Source of the DNA: a virus
IMG/VR virus record: IMGVR_UViG_3300033141_001847
Coordinates: 1-42,740 of that record
Length of the DNA stretch: 42,740 bases
Strand: one strand, 5' to 3'
The notes under the pieces are model-generated. The model had not been told where the DNA came from, ran no database searches, and saw nothing but the letters and a program-made list of their open reading frames with translations. A program made the position numbers and the translations under genes. Positions within the stretch are counted from its first letter, which is position 1; the number at the start of each line of letters is the position of its first letter. Positions 6,359 through 11,937 of the stretch are shown here, one piece after another.

Positions 6359-6652
6359 TTACAATGAAGGCCGTAAGCTTTCCCAATATTCTGTTTTTGC
6401 CTCCAGCAATTCTTCCTTGCTTATTACAGAAAATTGAGAGTCGTGCGCAAACTCAAGCCTATCATCCATACTCAAGCCACGATAATGGTAACCATCGCGG
6501 TCATACGTTGGCTCCCATGTTCGCTTTCTTTTTCCGCAAGTGAATACTGCGGTGACGTACTCAATATTTCTATAGTCGTGTCGAAATTCAAGCTCAATTT
6601 TTACCCTTGATCCGTCTTCCCTGCGGATTATTTTTTCATATTTCAGTTTCAT
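6359..6652 (-). CDS. Cassette gene: hypothetical 97-aa protein
   Basis: Starts MKLKYEKIIRREDGSRVKIE with GGAG 5 nt before the ATG. Upstream is the decayed R' core (TTATTATCT) of the attC at 6678-6809, and its stop is followed at once by AGATAACTCC, so it occupies a cassette position. Residues 1-60 are a beta sheet with Arg/Lys-rich strands (FRHDYRNIEYVTAVFTCGKR); the C-terminal third is helical (SKEELLEAKTEYWESL). No known motif. The helical tail resembles coiled or scaffold-binding segments. Function unknown. Confidence 0.75.
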   Translation of the reverse strand: MKLKYEKIIRREDGSRVKIELEFRHDYRNIEYVTAVFTCGKRKRTWEPTYDRDGYHYRGLSMDDRLEFAHDSQFSVISKEELLEAKTEYWESLRPSL

Positions 6653-6677
6653 GCTTCTCCCCTAAAAATAAATTAAA

Positions 6678-6809
6678 AGATAATAAGATAAATTCAGCCG
6701 AAAACGAGAGGTCCGGTCTTTGATTCACCCTGTTCCTTTATTTAAAATTTGTTTTTCAATTCAACCGGTTGTGGTTAAGTCTCGTTTCGGTTGATTAAGG
6801 TCGTTATAC
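6678..6809 (-). other. attC: attC site with mutated crossover core (left array, site L3)
   Basis: Minus strand from GTATAACGACCTTAATCAACC to the distal box TTATTATCT. Arms match well (CAACCGAAACGAGA against the complement of CAGCCGAAAACGAGA). The distal core reads ATTATC rather than GTTATC, so the conserved G of the G^TT crossover is lost and the site may be dead. Two further GTTAT boxes (6818, 6825) lie directly upstream, the last containing the stop of the 62-aa gene. Confidence 0.8.
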
Positions 6810-6825
6810 CTACCTTAGTTATCAG

Positions 6826-7014
6826 TTATATTTCCCCACCAGCCTCGCCAAATAAAGCATAAAATACACGGCACGTTTTTGTGATAGGGCAAGTTCCACA
6901 CGGGTATCTTTCACAATGGTCCTCTATCTCGACGTCGGTAGCCATAACAACCCGTTCCAAGCGACCTGCTGTCGTAGTGGTCTTCAGGTCTTTTTCCTTG
7001 TTTTCATTGCTCAT
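6826..7014 (-). CDS. Cassette gene: small Cys-rich protein (62 aa)
   Basis: Starts MSNENKEKDLKTTTTAGRLE with GGAG 5 nt before the ATG. Its TAA stop is in an ATATAAC box, upstream of the attC at 6678-6809. The second half holds DHCERYPCGTCPITKTCRVF: five Cys and one His in 18 residues, a likely zinc or disulfide knot. The N-terminus is charged and probably disordered. Small Cys-rich early proteins often bind host factors; specific function unknown. Confidence 0.72.
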   Translation of the reverse strand: MSNENKEKDLKTTTTAGRLERVVMATDVEIEDHCERYPCGTCPITKTCRVFYALFGEAGGEI

Positions 7015-7078
7015 AGTTTCTCCAAAATTGGTTGTTGTTTATTCCGCAGGCACTTGAACTGCTGCCGTTATCTATTTT
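7015..7078 (-). other. attC half-site between two cassette genes
   Basis: On the minus strand AGATAACGGCAGC begins at the stop codon (TAG) of the 71-aa gene and a GGCAGCAG/CTGC mini-palindrome follows, but no GTTAT box closes the site before the ribosome-binding site of the next gene. It looks like a deletion derivative of a short attC. Confidence 0.5.
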
Positions 7079-7281
7079 TGATCAAGCTCAGATAGTACAT
7101 TTTCAATATCTGTGTCTGTCAAAAGCAATTGCGCCTCGCACGCACCATTCCACGCCTCAATTTCGTGCCCGTGTGTTGCCTGGTCAAATCTGTACCCAAC
7201 TGGTACCTCGTACCCACGAATAAGATACAGCTTCCTCGCAAGTTCATTGGTCTGGTCTAAAATTTCTTGGTCAGATCTCAT
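7072..7281 (-). CDS. Cassette gene: hypothetical 69-aa protein
   Basis: Start chosen at the ATG giving MRSDQEILDQTNELARKLYL, with AAGGTG 6 nt before it; the longer GTG start adds two residues and would overlap the ribosome-binding site. It is preceded by GTTATCA of the 59-bp attC and ends at AGATAACG, so it is a cassette. The sequence (ELARKLYLIRGYEVPVGYRF, DQATHGHEIEAWNGACEAQ) reads like a small family seen in phages of Pseudomonas and Burkholderia, of unknown role. Mostly helical and soluble. Confidence 0.76.
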   Translation of the reverse strand: MRSDQEILDQTNELARKLYLIRGYEVPVGYRFDQATHGHEIEAWNGACEAQLLLTDTDIENVLSELDQK

Positions 7282-7306
7282 TTTCACACCTTATAAAAAA
7301 CAAAAA

Positions 7307-7365
7307 TGATAACAAAAAGTTACAGCGGATTCGCTGCGCTCACAGCTAAACACTGGTCGTTATCT
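7307..7365 (-). other. attC: attC site of classic 59-base length (left array, site L4)
   Basis: Exactly 59 bp from box to box. Minus strand starts AGATAACGACCAGTG (stop of the 112-aa gene inside) and ends TTTTTGTTATCA; the centre folds as AGCG...CGCT with TTTAGCTGT/ACAGC arms. The plus strand reads ATAACAAAAAG...GGTCGTTATC, close in layout to the textbook 59-base element of mobile gene cassettes. Confidence 0.9.
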
Positions 7366-7698
7366 TGCTGGTATAATATCACTAAGCAAGCAATACCTAC
7401 TTACGTCTGACCATACCCAAGCTGAATAAATATCCTCATTGTCATCAGCAAAATATAATGTTCTTTCATTTTCTCCGATAAATACCAAAGCTATATCAGA
7501 GTCGCCATTGCTCAGATCTACTTCAATTAATAAGTTTCCGTCTGGACATTCACCATTTTGTGTTTTCCAAAGACTTTTAATTAACTCTGCGTCTACCCTT
7601 TTTACCCACTCCTCTTGCAGCTGGTTAAACTCTTCGGTAGTTATGACTGTTTTGCCGGTTGCTGATATACGTCTTCGTAAGTTACTAATCATGTTCAT
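7360..7698 (-). CDS. Cassette gene: hypothetical 112-aa protein
   Basis: Lies between the attC at 7710-7837 (GTTATCT core 12 nt before the ATG, with GAGGA as ribosome-binding site) and the 59-bp attC, whose AGATAAC core holds its stop. Residues 1-45 are basic and helical (NLRRRISATGKTVITTEEFN, then NQLQEEWVKRVDAELI). Residues 50-112 form an acidic beta domain (LLIEVDLSNGDSDIALVFIG, YFADDNEDIYSAWVW). No known catalytic pattern. The two-part layout could be a DNA- or protein-binding helix plus a small beta domain. Function unknown. Confidence 0.78.
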   Translation of the reverse strand: MNMISNLRRRISATGKTVITTEEFNQLQEEWVKRVDAELIKSLWKTQNGECPDGNLLIEVDLSNGDSDIALVFIGENERTLYFADDNEDIYSAWVWSDVSRYCLLSDIIPAR

Positions 7699-7709
7699 GG
7701 TAAATCCTC

Positions 7710-7837
7710 AGATAACAAAACGCTACAAAGGACAAGCGGCCAGCGCCTTTCCCTGCAGTTCATCTTGTCGTTAAAATTTAGTTTATCGAACGCTCAGTGC
7801 TGTAAATACCGCTTGCCCCTGAGCTGGATCGTTATCC
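7710..7837 (-). other. attC: attC site (left array, site L5)
   Basis: 128 bp. Minus strand starts GGATAACGATCCAGCTCAGG (stop codon of the 113-aa gene inside) and ends GCGTTTTGTTATCT. GGGGCAAGCGG in one arm pairs with CCGCTTGTCC in the other. Intact cores on both sides. Confidence 0.88.
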
Positions 7838-8173
7838 TTCCAAGCATTGCTCAATCGCAAGAGTTATTTTTGCTCTTGTTAATGGATTTGCCTTCAATGC
7901 ATTAACCTGCTTTTCAAGTTCACCACCCATTCTTGCAACAATTACTTTTGCAAGTTTGTTGTTTAGGGCATCTTTAAGGGCTGTCTTAAAGACATCACTT
8001 GTAAGCATTGTTTCAAAAGAGTCATTTACAAGTGCATACATCTCTTGCTGGTTGTCACTCATCACCTCTTGGCATAGTTTCTGTAAAGCTCCGTTGTATC
8101 CCGTAAGATTTTCAATTATTGACTTCTCTATTGCCACTTTTGCTGTTTGTAAAATGTCTTTTTCTAAACTCAT
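7832..8173 (-). CDS. Cassette gene: hypothetical 113-aa helical protein
   Basis: The ATG start (MSLEKDILQTAKVAIEKS) is 6 nt after AGGAG and is preferred over the TTG two codons earlier, which is too close to the ribosome-binding site. Cassette limits: GTTGTCC core upstream, TAA inside GGATAAC downstream. It is predicted almost all-helical (residues 3-40, 45-75, 85-113) with regular Leu/Ile/Val spacing, suggesting a helical bundle or oligomer. The segment IENLTGYNGALQKLCQEVMS resembles a phage protein family of unknown role. No membrane segment. Confidence 0.77.
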   Translation of the reverse strand: MSLEKDILQTAKVAIEKSIIENLTGYNGALQKLCQEVMSDNQQEMYALVNDSFETMLTSDVFKTALKDALNNKLAKVIVARMGGELEKQVNALKANPLTRAKITLAIEQCLEG

Positions 8174-8193
8174 GTTCAACTCCTAAAATAAAG

Positions 8194-8325
8194 GGACAAC
8201 AAATCCATTCAGGTGGAAAACGAGCAGTCCCATCTTTGAATGAAGTTTGTCTGTTATTTAATGTTCAGTTTCTAAGTTAAATTCAGTGGTTATTCGCTCG
8301 TTTCCACTGATGTCAAACGTTATAC
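8194..8325 (-). other. attC: attC site (left array, site L6, first in the operon)
   Basis: 132 bp. Minus strand starts GTATAACGTTTGACATCAG (stop of the ASCH-like gene inside) and ends ATTTGTTGTCC. CAGTGGAAACGAGC in one arm matches the complement of GCTCGTTTTCCACCTG in the other. The distal core is GTTGTCC, a one-base variant. This is the boundary between the native promoter-proximal genes and the cassette array. Confidence 0.87.
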
Positions 8326-8613
8326 GTGGGCAACCATCCAAATATTGTTGCGCCCGTAAATACCCTCTACGGCCTGTATATGCTCTGCCGAAACACCTTC
8401 CATGGCAAGATCTGTGGTTACAGTCACTCTGTTAATCATTTTTAGAGTTCTGTCTTGCTTGCCATAGCCACAGGAACAATTTAATACCCTACCGGGGTAA
8501 ATGTTTTTCAGATTCCAGCCACGATGTTCCGCTGGCCTTATTTCGCTGGTTTGTATCCCATTCTTCAGTTTTAGATAGTACTCTTTTTTCAATGGTAAAA
8601 AATACGGTTTCAT
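8320..8613 (-). CDS. ASCH/PUA-like domain protein (97 aa)
   Basis: Starts MKPYFLPLKKEYYLKLKNGI; this opening (PLK.EYY..LK.G..T.E.R) is characteristic of phage ASCH-domain proteins, PUA-like folds thought to bind RNA or modified nucleotides. The strand LKMINRVTVTTDLAMEGVSA and the NCSCGYGKQDR turn follow. ATGA overlap with the 63-aa gene upstream. Length is near the usual 100-120 aa of the family. Its stop is in the GTATAAC box of the attC at 8194-8325 although no attC precedes it, so it is either the native anchor gene of the array or a fused first cassette. Confidence 0.68.
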   Translation of the reverse strand: MKPYFLPLKKEYYLKLKNGIQTSEIRPAEHRGWNLKNIYPGRVLNCSCGYGKQDRTLKMINRVTVTTDLAMEGVSAEHIQAVEGIYGRNNIWMVAHV

Positions 8614-8801
8614 GTTTCCCTCAACCTATGTTCGCAGATTTCCACGGCTATTTTTCTTGGATAATGTCCGCAAGTTTTAGGATCAACATATTGCCTAAAC
8701 TTGAGCGTGGAGTTTTTCACCTTTCTCCATCCAGACAACCAAAGAACCATGCTATCAACACAATATATAAAAAAACGTATAACAAATATTAGGTCACTCA
8801 T
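8610..8801 (-). CDS. Small protein with N-terminal membrane segment (63 aa)
   Basis: Coupled by ATGA to genes on both sides, so it is certainly in the operon. Residues 4-26 (LIFVIRFFIYCVDSMVLWLS) are hydrophobic, probably a membrane anchor. The C-terminal 35 residues are basic, with TCGHYPRKIAVEICEHR, a C-H-C-H arrangement that may bind a metal. No family recognised. Confidence 0.66.
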   Translation of the reverse strand: MSDLIFVIRFFIYCVDSMVLWLSGWRKVKNSTLKFRQYVDPKTCGHYPRKIAVEICEHRLRET

Positions 8802-8947
8802 TGTTTAGCGCTCCCTTCTGCTTTGTTTTCGAGAAGCCTTTGCGCCCAGTACTTGACTAAGCCAGAAACTGTCATTCCTTGCCCTTTCGCCTTAACCTCT
8901 AAAGCTTTCTTCTGATCTGCAGTGATGTTTCTTATAGTGATGTCCAT
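8798..8947 (-). CDS. Ribbon-helix-helix regulator (49 aa), first gene of the left operon
   Basis: Read directly from the sequence: MDITIRNITADQKKALEVKA, then KGQGMTVSGLVKYWAQRLLE, then NKAEGSAKQ. The N-terminal strand DITIRNIT followed by two helices with a G.TVS turn is the ribbon-helix-helix fold of Arc, Mnt and FitA-type dimeric repressors. AAGGAG lies 5 nt before the ATG. It is the promoter-proximal gene next to the divergent early promoters and their palindromes, so autoregulation or control of the rightward operon is likely. It could also be an antitoxin, but the following gene does not look like a toxin. Confidence 0.85.
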   Translation of the reverse strand: MDITIRNITADQKKALEVKAKGQGMTVSGLVKYWAQRLLENKAEGSAKQ

Positions 8948-8999
8948 GATGTCTCCTTTTTGTTTGCCTTGTCGTAAACCTACACTAACTGTGCTGTAA

Positions 9000-9028
9000 T
9001 AACTACATCACTGCGACCACAACGTCAA
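9000..9028 (-). promoter_or_regulatory. Leftward early promoter
   Basis: Minus strand TTGACG (9028-9023), 17-nt spacer, TAGTTA (9005-9000), about 50 nt upstream of the ribbon-helix-helix gene. The -10 region overlaps an imperfect palindrome GTAATAACTACATCAC that could be an operator. Confidence 0.65.
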
Positions 9029-9062
9029 GCATTATGTTTTGCAAAAGGTAATACTTTTTGTG

Positions 9063-9090
9063 TTGACAGTAAAAACCAAGCGTGTATGAT
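9063..9090 (+). promoter_or_regulatory. Rightward early promoter (sigma-70)
   Basis: TTGACA (9063-9068), 16-nt spacer, TATGAT (9085-9090): near-consensus. It is divergent from the leftward promoter, with the two -35 boxes about 35 nt apart. Confidence 0.85.
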
Positions 9091-9100
9091 TGTTAATCAT
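9086..9100. promoter_or_regulatory. Operator-like palindrome over the rightward -10
   Basis: Perfect ATGATT-GTT-AATCAT inverted repeat overlapping the -10 box, placed to repress the rightward operon. The neighbouring ribbon-helix-helix protein is the only visible candidate binder. Confidence 0.6.
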
Positions 9101-9194
9101 AACGAATGACAGCCAACCACGACACATGGAAGCCAAATGGAAATAGACAAAATAATAGAACTAATACCAGACTACAGCTAAGGCAACTGAAGCA

Positions 9195-9338
9195 ATGGTG
9201 GCACTTGCAAGAAACTACAGATCTTCATTGCGCTGTTTGGTGACACTTAAAGCTGTGGCCATTGTTCTCAGGATGCTTTTTTCCTGTAGCGGTTGGCTGC
9301 CAAGAAAAATAAGACGAATACGAAAGTCAAGGCAATAA
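9195..9338 (+). CDS. Possible small basic membrane protein (47 aa)
   Basis: Read directly. MVALARNYRSSLRCLVTLKA, then a hydrophobic stretch (VAIVLRMLFSCSGWL) and a strongly basic tail (PRKIRRIRKSRQ). AAGG lies 11 nt before the ATG, which is weak. The same region has alternative short frames: a 46-codon ORF from 9106, and a MEIDKIIELIPDYS peptide that would join this frame after a +1 shift. A damaged or overlapping early gene is therefore possible. Small cationic membrane proteins are common as first early genes. Confidence 0.35.
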   Translation: MVALARNYRSSLRCLVTLKAVAIVLRMLFSCSGWLPRKIRRIRKSRQ

Positions 9339-9344
9339 ACATAT

Positions 9345-9527
9345 ATGGATAATAAAAATGAAAAACTATGCAAAGAGTGCAAAAAAGAAGCTCCTGTGTA
9401 CGGCGGCAAATGCGAAACGTGCCTCACTGGCCCGGAGCTGGAAGAGCGCACTGACTCGCTTGCAAGGGAAAACACGAAGCCTTTGCGCTTCAGCCCTAGA
9501 ATTTCTATTCACGGCTGCTGGTGTTGA
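9345..9527 (+). CDS. Zinc-ribbon protein (60 aa), possibly frameshifted
   Basis: Residues 9-26 are CKECKKEAPVYGGKCETC, a CxxC-x11-CxxC zinc ribbon, which makes this frame credible. After about residue 45 the frame loses protein character (SPRISIHGCWC), while the frame one base away continues with a strong membrane segment (LSVVLVMFSLCASVLLWAIL) and ends at 9639, just before the next gene. Either a frameshift has split one zinc-ribbon-plus-membrane gene or two small genes overlap. AAGG lies 12 nt upstream of the ATG. Confidence 0.5.
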   Translation: MDNKNEKLCKECKKEAPVYGGKCETCLTGPELEERTDSLARENTKPLRFSPRISIHGCWC

Positions 9528-9652
9528 TTCTGGGAAGCCGCTCGAGCTGTCTGTTGTGCTGGTTATGTTTTCTTTGTGTGCTAGCGTGTTGTTGTGGGCT
9601 ATTTTAAGCACGTTGGCTGAATTGGCAGGGCTTGCATGATAGGGAAATAAAA

Positions 9653-10096
9653 ATGAGAGAAATAGCGTTCCAGAAAAAAGGAAAATACGCAGTGCCTTTT
9701 TCCGACGATGACGTTGTAAACTGGTCAAACTACAAAGATAACCAAGTGGTAAAGGCAAAGGTTACTGGCTTCCAGAAACAGCGTTCTATCGCACAGCTTG
9801 GATTAATGATGGCGTGCATCCAGGAGGTTGTAGAGAACACTGAGCAGGAAAACTGGTCGAGTAAGGACCGGGCGAAATTGTCACTTAAAGCGCTCCTGAA
9901 TTTCGTTGATTCGTCAGCTTCGGTTGTTTTTAACGGCAAGGTGATAGTCAAGTACAGATCGTTCTCATTTGACAATTTAAGGCACATGGAAGCGTGCAAC
10001 TTGTTTGACAGGGCTTTTCCTCTGCTTGCTGGTGTTATTGGCGTCACTGAGGAAAAATTGATCCGAACGGCTAAGGAGAACATGAAAAAACGATGA
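9653..10096 (+). CDS. Phage recombination-region protein of DUF1367/NinB-like type (147 aa)
   Basis: Start at MREIAFQKKGKYAVPFSDDD with AGGGA 7 nt upstream. The pattern (VPFSDDDVVNW, QVVKAKVTGFQKQRSIAQLG, then helices ending CNLFDRAFPLLAGVIGVTEE) matches a family common in early regions of siphoviruses next to DUF1064 and DUF1364 genes. I cannot tell whether it is strictly DUF1367 or a NinB relative without a profile search. It overlaps the next gene by ATGA. A DNA recombination or single-strand-binding accessory role is likely. Confidence 0.65.
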   Translation: MREIAFQKKGKYAVPFSDDDVVNWSNYKDNQVVKAKVTGFQKQRSIAQLGLMMACIQEVVENTEQENWSSKDRAKLSLKALLNFVDSSASVVFNGKVIVKYRSFSFDNLRHMEACNLFDRAFPLLAGVIGVTEEKLIRTAKENMKKR

Positions 10097-10728
10097 GTAA
10101 ATACAAATTTATAATTGACTCATGGAATAAACAAGCAGATGAATTTAATCAGTGGGACTCGCTTGGAGATGACGAAAAGATTGAATTTGCCCTTGATTCT
10201 GCTTTCCATGTCCTTGATATACTTCCACGTTTGTGGGCTGCAGGGTACACTGCAGTTGAGCAAGGCGAAGAGTGGTGGCTGTTTGCTCCAACTGGAGACG
10301 GCGTGGTAAGCGGCAAGACATTCAAAAAATTGTGCGTAAACATTGTGCTGGAGGAGCTTTGGCTCATGGCAAAACGACAAAAGTACGGAAATAAAAAGGT
10401 AGTAATAGACGGTGAAAAATTCGACAGCATGAAGGAAGCAAGCCGTTACGGTGTTTTGAGAACCATGCTCAACCTTGGCAAGATCAAAGACCTGCGGTTG
10501 CAACCGTCGTTCCGGATCAGCAAGGGCGGAATAAAAGATCCGGCCACAGGTAGGACGATGGCGGCAAGAAAATATATCGCCGATTTTGCATATGTGGACA
10601 CAGCCACCGGTGCAAACATCGTGGAAGATGTGAAGAGCGTCATAACGGCAAAGGACAGCACGTACCGGTTGAAGCGGCAATTGTTCCTTGAAGCGTACGG
10701 TGCTGATTGCACCTTTATCGAAACATGA
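10093..10728 (+). CDS. DUF1064 nuclease-like protein with extra N-terminal domain
   Basis: Residues 93-211 are a complete DUF1064 domain: MAKRQKYGNKKVVIDGEKFD, then SMKEASRY, LQPSFRI, ADFAYVD, IVEDVKS and the YRLKRQLFLEAYG end. DUF1064 proteins are phage PD-(D/E)XK-like putative endonucleases, usually about 110-130 aa and starting at exactly this Met. Here 92 residues of unrelated helical sequence (DSAFHVLDILPRLWAAGYTA) precede it in frame. A strong GGAGGAG lies 9 nt before the internal ATG at 10369, so the domain may also be made alone. The fusion, or a fused pair of genes, is unusual. The start overlaps the previous gene by ATGA. Confidence 0.82.
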   Translation: MSKYKFIIDSWNKQADEFNQWDSLGDDEKIEFALDSAFHVLDILPRLWAAGYTAVEQGEEWWLFAPTGDGVVSGKTFKKLCVNIVLEELWLMAKRQKYGNKKVVIDGEKFDSMKEASRYGVLRTMLNLGKIKDLRLQPSFRISKGGIKDPATGRTMAARKYIADFAYVDTATGANIVEDVKSVITAKDSTYRLKRQLFLEAYGADCTFIET

Positions 10729-11018
10729 AAAATCTCAGAAAACACGCACAGGGCAAGCCATGCATGATAAGACTGCCAGGGTGCAGCAACGACGACGAGC
10801 AAACTGTTTTGTGCCACTACCGGTCACCTACAACCGGCATGGGGCAAAAAGAGCCTGACGTTATTGGAGCGTGGGGCTGTACGAATTGCCATGCTATTGT
10901 AGATGAAAAGGTGCCGGCCCCTGCAAGGTGGACACGCAACGATGTTGTAATAGCTTTTGCAGAAGCAATTTTCAGGACTCAGAAAGAGTTGGTTGAAACT
11001 AAAATTTTAAAATGGTGA
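10725..11018 (+). CDS. DUF1364 family protein (nuclease-like, 97 aa)
   Basis: Start at MKNLRKHAQGKPCMIRLPGC by ATGA overlap with the DUF1064 gene. This opening and the later motifs (VLCHYRS, GMGQKEPDVIGAWGCTNCHA, FAEAIFRTQ) are diagnostic of DUF1364. Conserved CMIRLPGC, CHYR and GCTNCH supply metal ligands for an HNH-like site. The length is normal. DUF1364 lies beside recombination and Holliday-junction genes in lambdoid phages, so DNA processing is the likely role. Confidence 0.88.
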   Translation: MKNLRKHAQGKPCMIRLPGCSNDDEQTVLCHYRSPTTGMGQKEPDVIGAWGCTNCHAIVDEKVPAPARWTRNDVVIAFAEAIFRTQKELVETKILKW

Positions 11019-11022
11019 GAAT

Positions 11023-11442
11023 GTGAGAATAGAAACTAAACAGGTAAGAATTGGACAACTTGATGGCAAAATAGTGTGGATATGCCACTATAACAGGCCG
11101 GATATGCATAAAAAAGCATTACGAAACCTGCCGCCGACAAAGGTGATAATTCGTAGCAATGACGAACTTCCTAAAAACAAAACAGTATATTATTCAGCAA
11201 GCCACTTTTCTCCGCTTAGCAAAAAAGGTTTGCCGTTGGCTAAAGTTATTTCTCCAGTCGATAACACAGGATACAGGAGTAGAGCCGGAAATGAGCTTCA
11301 TGTTTTTGACAATGAGGAAGAGTGCAACGATGCATGGAACACCCAGCTTTCTGCCCACATGGAAGACCTTGACTCTTTGATAGAGAATGCTTCGTTATAT
11401 TGGAGGGAAGAGAAGCAAATTCTTGCGAAGGCATTAAAATAG
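11023..11442 (+). CDS. Hypothetical 139-aa early protein
   Basis: GTG start 4 nt after DUF1364, with only a weak GGTGAG upstream; coupling is likely. Mixed protein: beta-rich first half (MRIETKQVRIGQLDGKIVWI, then VIIRSNDELP and TVYYSASHFSP) and helical acidic end (NEEECNDAWNTQLSAHMEDL, ASLYWREEKQILAKALK). No family or active-site pattern recognised. It is the last gene before the structured non-coding stretch. Confidence 0.7.
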   Translation: MRIETKQVRIGQLDGKIVWICHYNRPDMHKKALRNLPPTKVIIRSNDELPKNKTVYYSASHFSPLSKKGLPLAKVISPVDNTGYRSRAGNELHVFDNEEECNDAWNTQLSAHMEDLDSLIENASLYWREEKQILAKALK

Positions 11443-11522
11443 AACAAAACGCTTGAAAGTTTCACAGTTATTTGATAGTATTAAGTTTCAATAGGCCGTG
11501 ATAAGCCGATTACGTTACACGA

Positions 11523-11607
11523 AAAGCATATCTGAATTAGTCGAAATGGTGTCCCCCAGCGTGGGAATTATCACCACCACTAGACTTGTTTGGATATGCT
11601 TTTTTTG
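11523..11607 (+). terminator. Long multi-bulge terminator hairpin or small RNA
   Basis: AAAAGCATATC pairs with GATATGCTTTT and is followed by eight T. Nested helices AGTC/GACT, TGGTG/CACCA and TCCC/GGGA fill the 60-nt loop, giving one elongated rod. The A run on the left side would also support termination on the minus strand. The inner structure is more than a simple terminator needs. Confidence 0.7.
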
Positions 11608-11705
11608 TGTCTGCCTTCAAGTCCACATAGTTTTCCCCAGGTCAGCGACCGACAACTAAAAAAAGAGCGAATAGTAAATCGTAGTAAAAAGTAACCAGCG
11701 TTAAA

Positions 11706-11733
11706 TTGACACCGAACGCCTTAACCGGATAGA
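11706..11733 (+). promoter_or_regulatory. Weak candidate promoter in the non-coding region
   Basis: TTGACA (11706-11711) followed after 16-17 nt by GATAGA, a poor -10. If active, transcription would run through the GGGGAA hairpin to the terminator at 11834-11862, giving an RNA of about 125 nt. Confidence 0.3.
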
Positions 11734-11775
11734 GCATGTAAGCCCGCCACGATTTAAAAGGGGATAGTAACCCTT

Positions 11776-11799
11776 GGGGAATTTTAAAGTTGGTTCCCC
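11776..11799 (+). other. Inverted repeat GGGGAA/TTCCCC
   Basis: 6-bp perfect arms with a 12-nt loop, AT-rich inside, in the middle of the possible RNA between the two terminators. Confidence 0.6.
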
Positions 11800-11833
11800 G
11801 AAATTGGACATGTTGAATTTGAGTTACTTTTCG

Positions 11834-11862
11834 CCAGCATTTAATTGTTCCGCTGGTTTTTT
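11834..11862 (+). terminator. Intrinsic terminator
   Basis: CCAGC and GCTGG arms with a 13-nt loop, then six T. It lies 76 nt before the next gene on the same strand. Confidence 0.65.
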
Positions 11863-11937
11863 ATAGAAGCCCATTTGATTAATACAATCGTTGGGTATGG
11901 TGTCGTATTTTAACAAAACAATATGGAGAGTAAACCA

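Larger units (their letters stand above)
11443..11937. other. 495-nt structured non-coding region between two early gene blocks
   Basis: No reading frame is convincing. The region holds two terminator-type hairpins (11523-11607 and 11834-11862), a perfect GGGGAA/TTCCCC hairpin (11776-11799) and a TTGACA box (11706-11711). It splits the rightward operon in two. A replication origin, an antitermination site or a small RNA are possible contents. Confidence 0.6.

Noticed and set aside
8610-8947. Toxin-antitoxin pair of the ribbon-helix-helix gene and the next gene
   Set aside because: The second protein has a membrane segment and no PIN, RelE, HigB or other toxin pattern.
8948-9105. A lysogeny switch (CI/Cro with integrase)
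   Set aside because: No helix-turn-helix repressor, integrase or excisionase is present; only a 49-aa ribbon-helix-helix gene.
9366-9758. Long minus-strand open frame opposite the first rightward genes
   Set aside because: Low-complexity Ala/Phe/Ser composition, no ribosome-binding site, opposite to an active promoter; a shadow frame.
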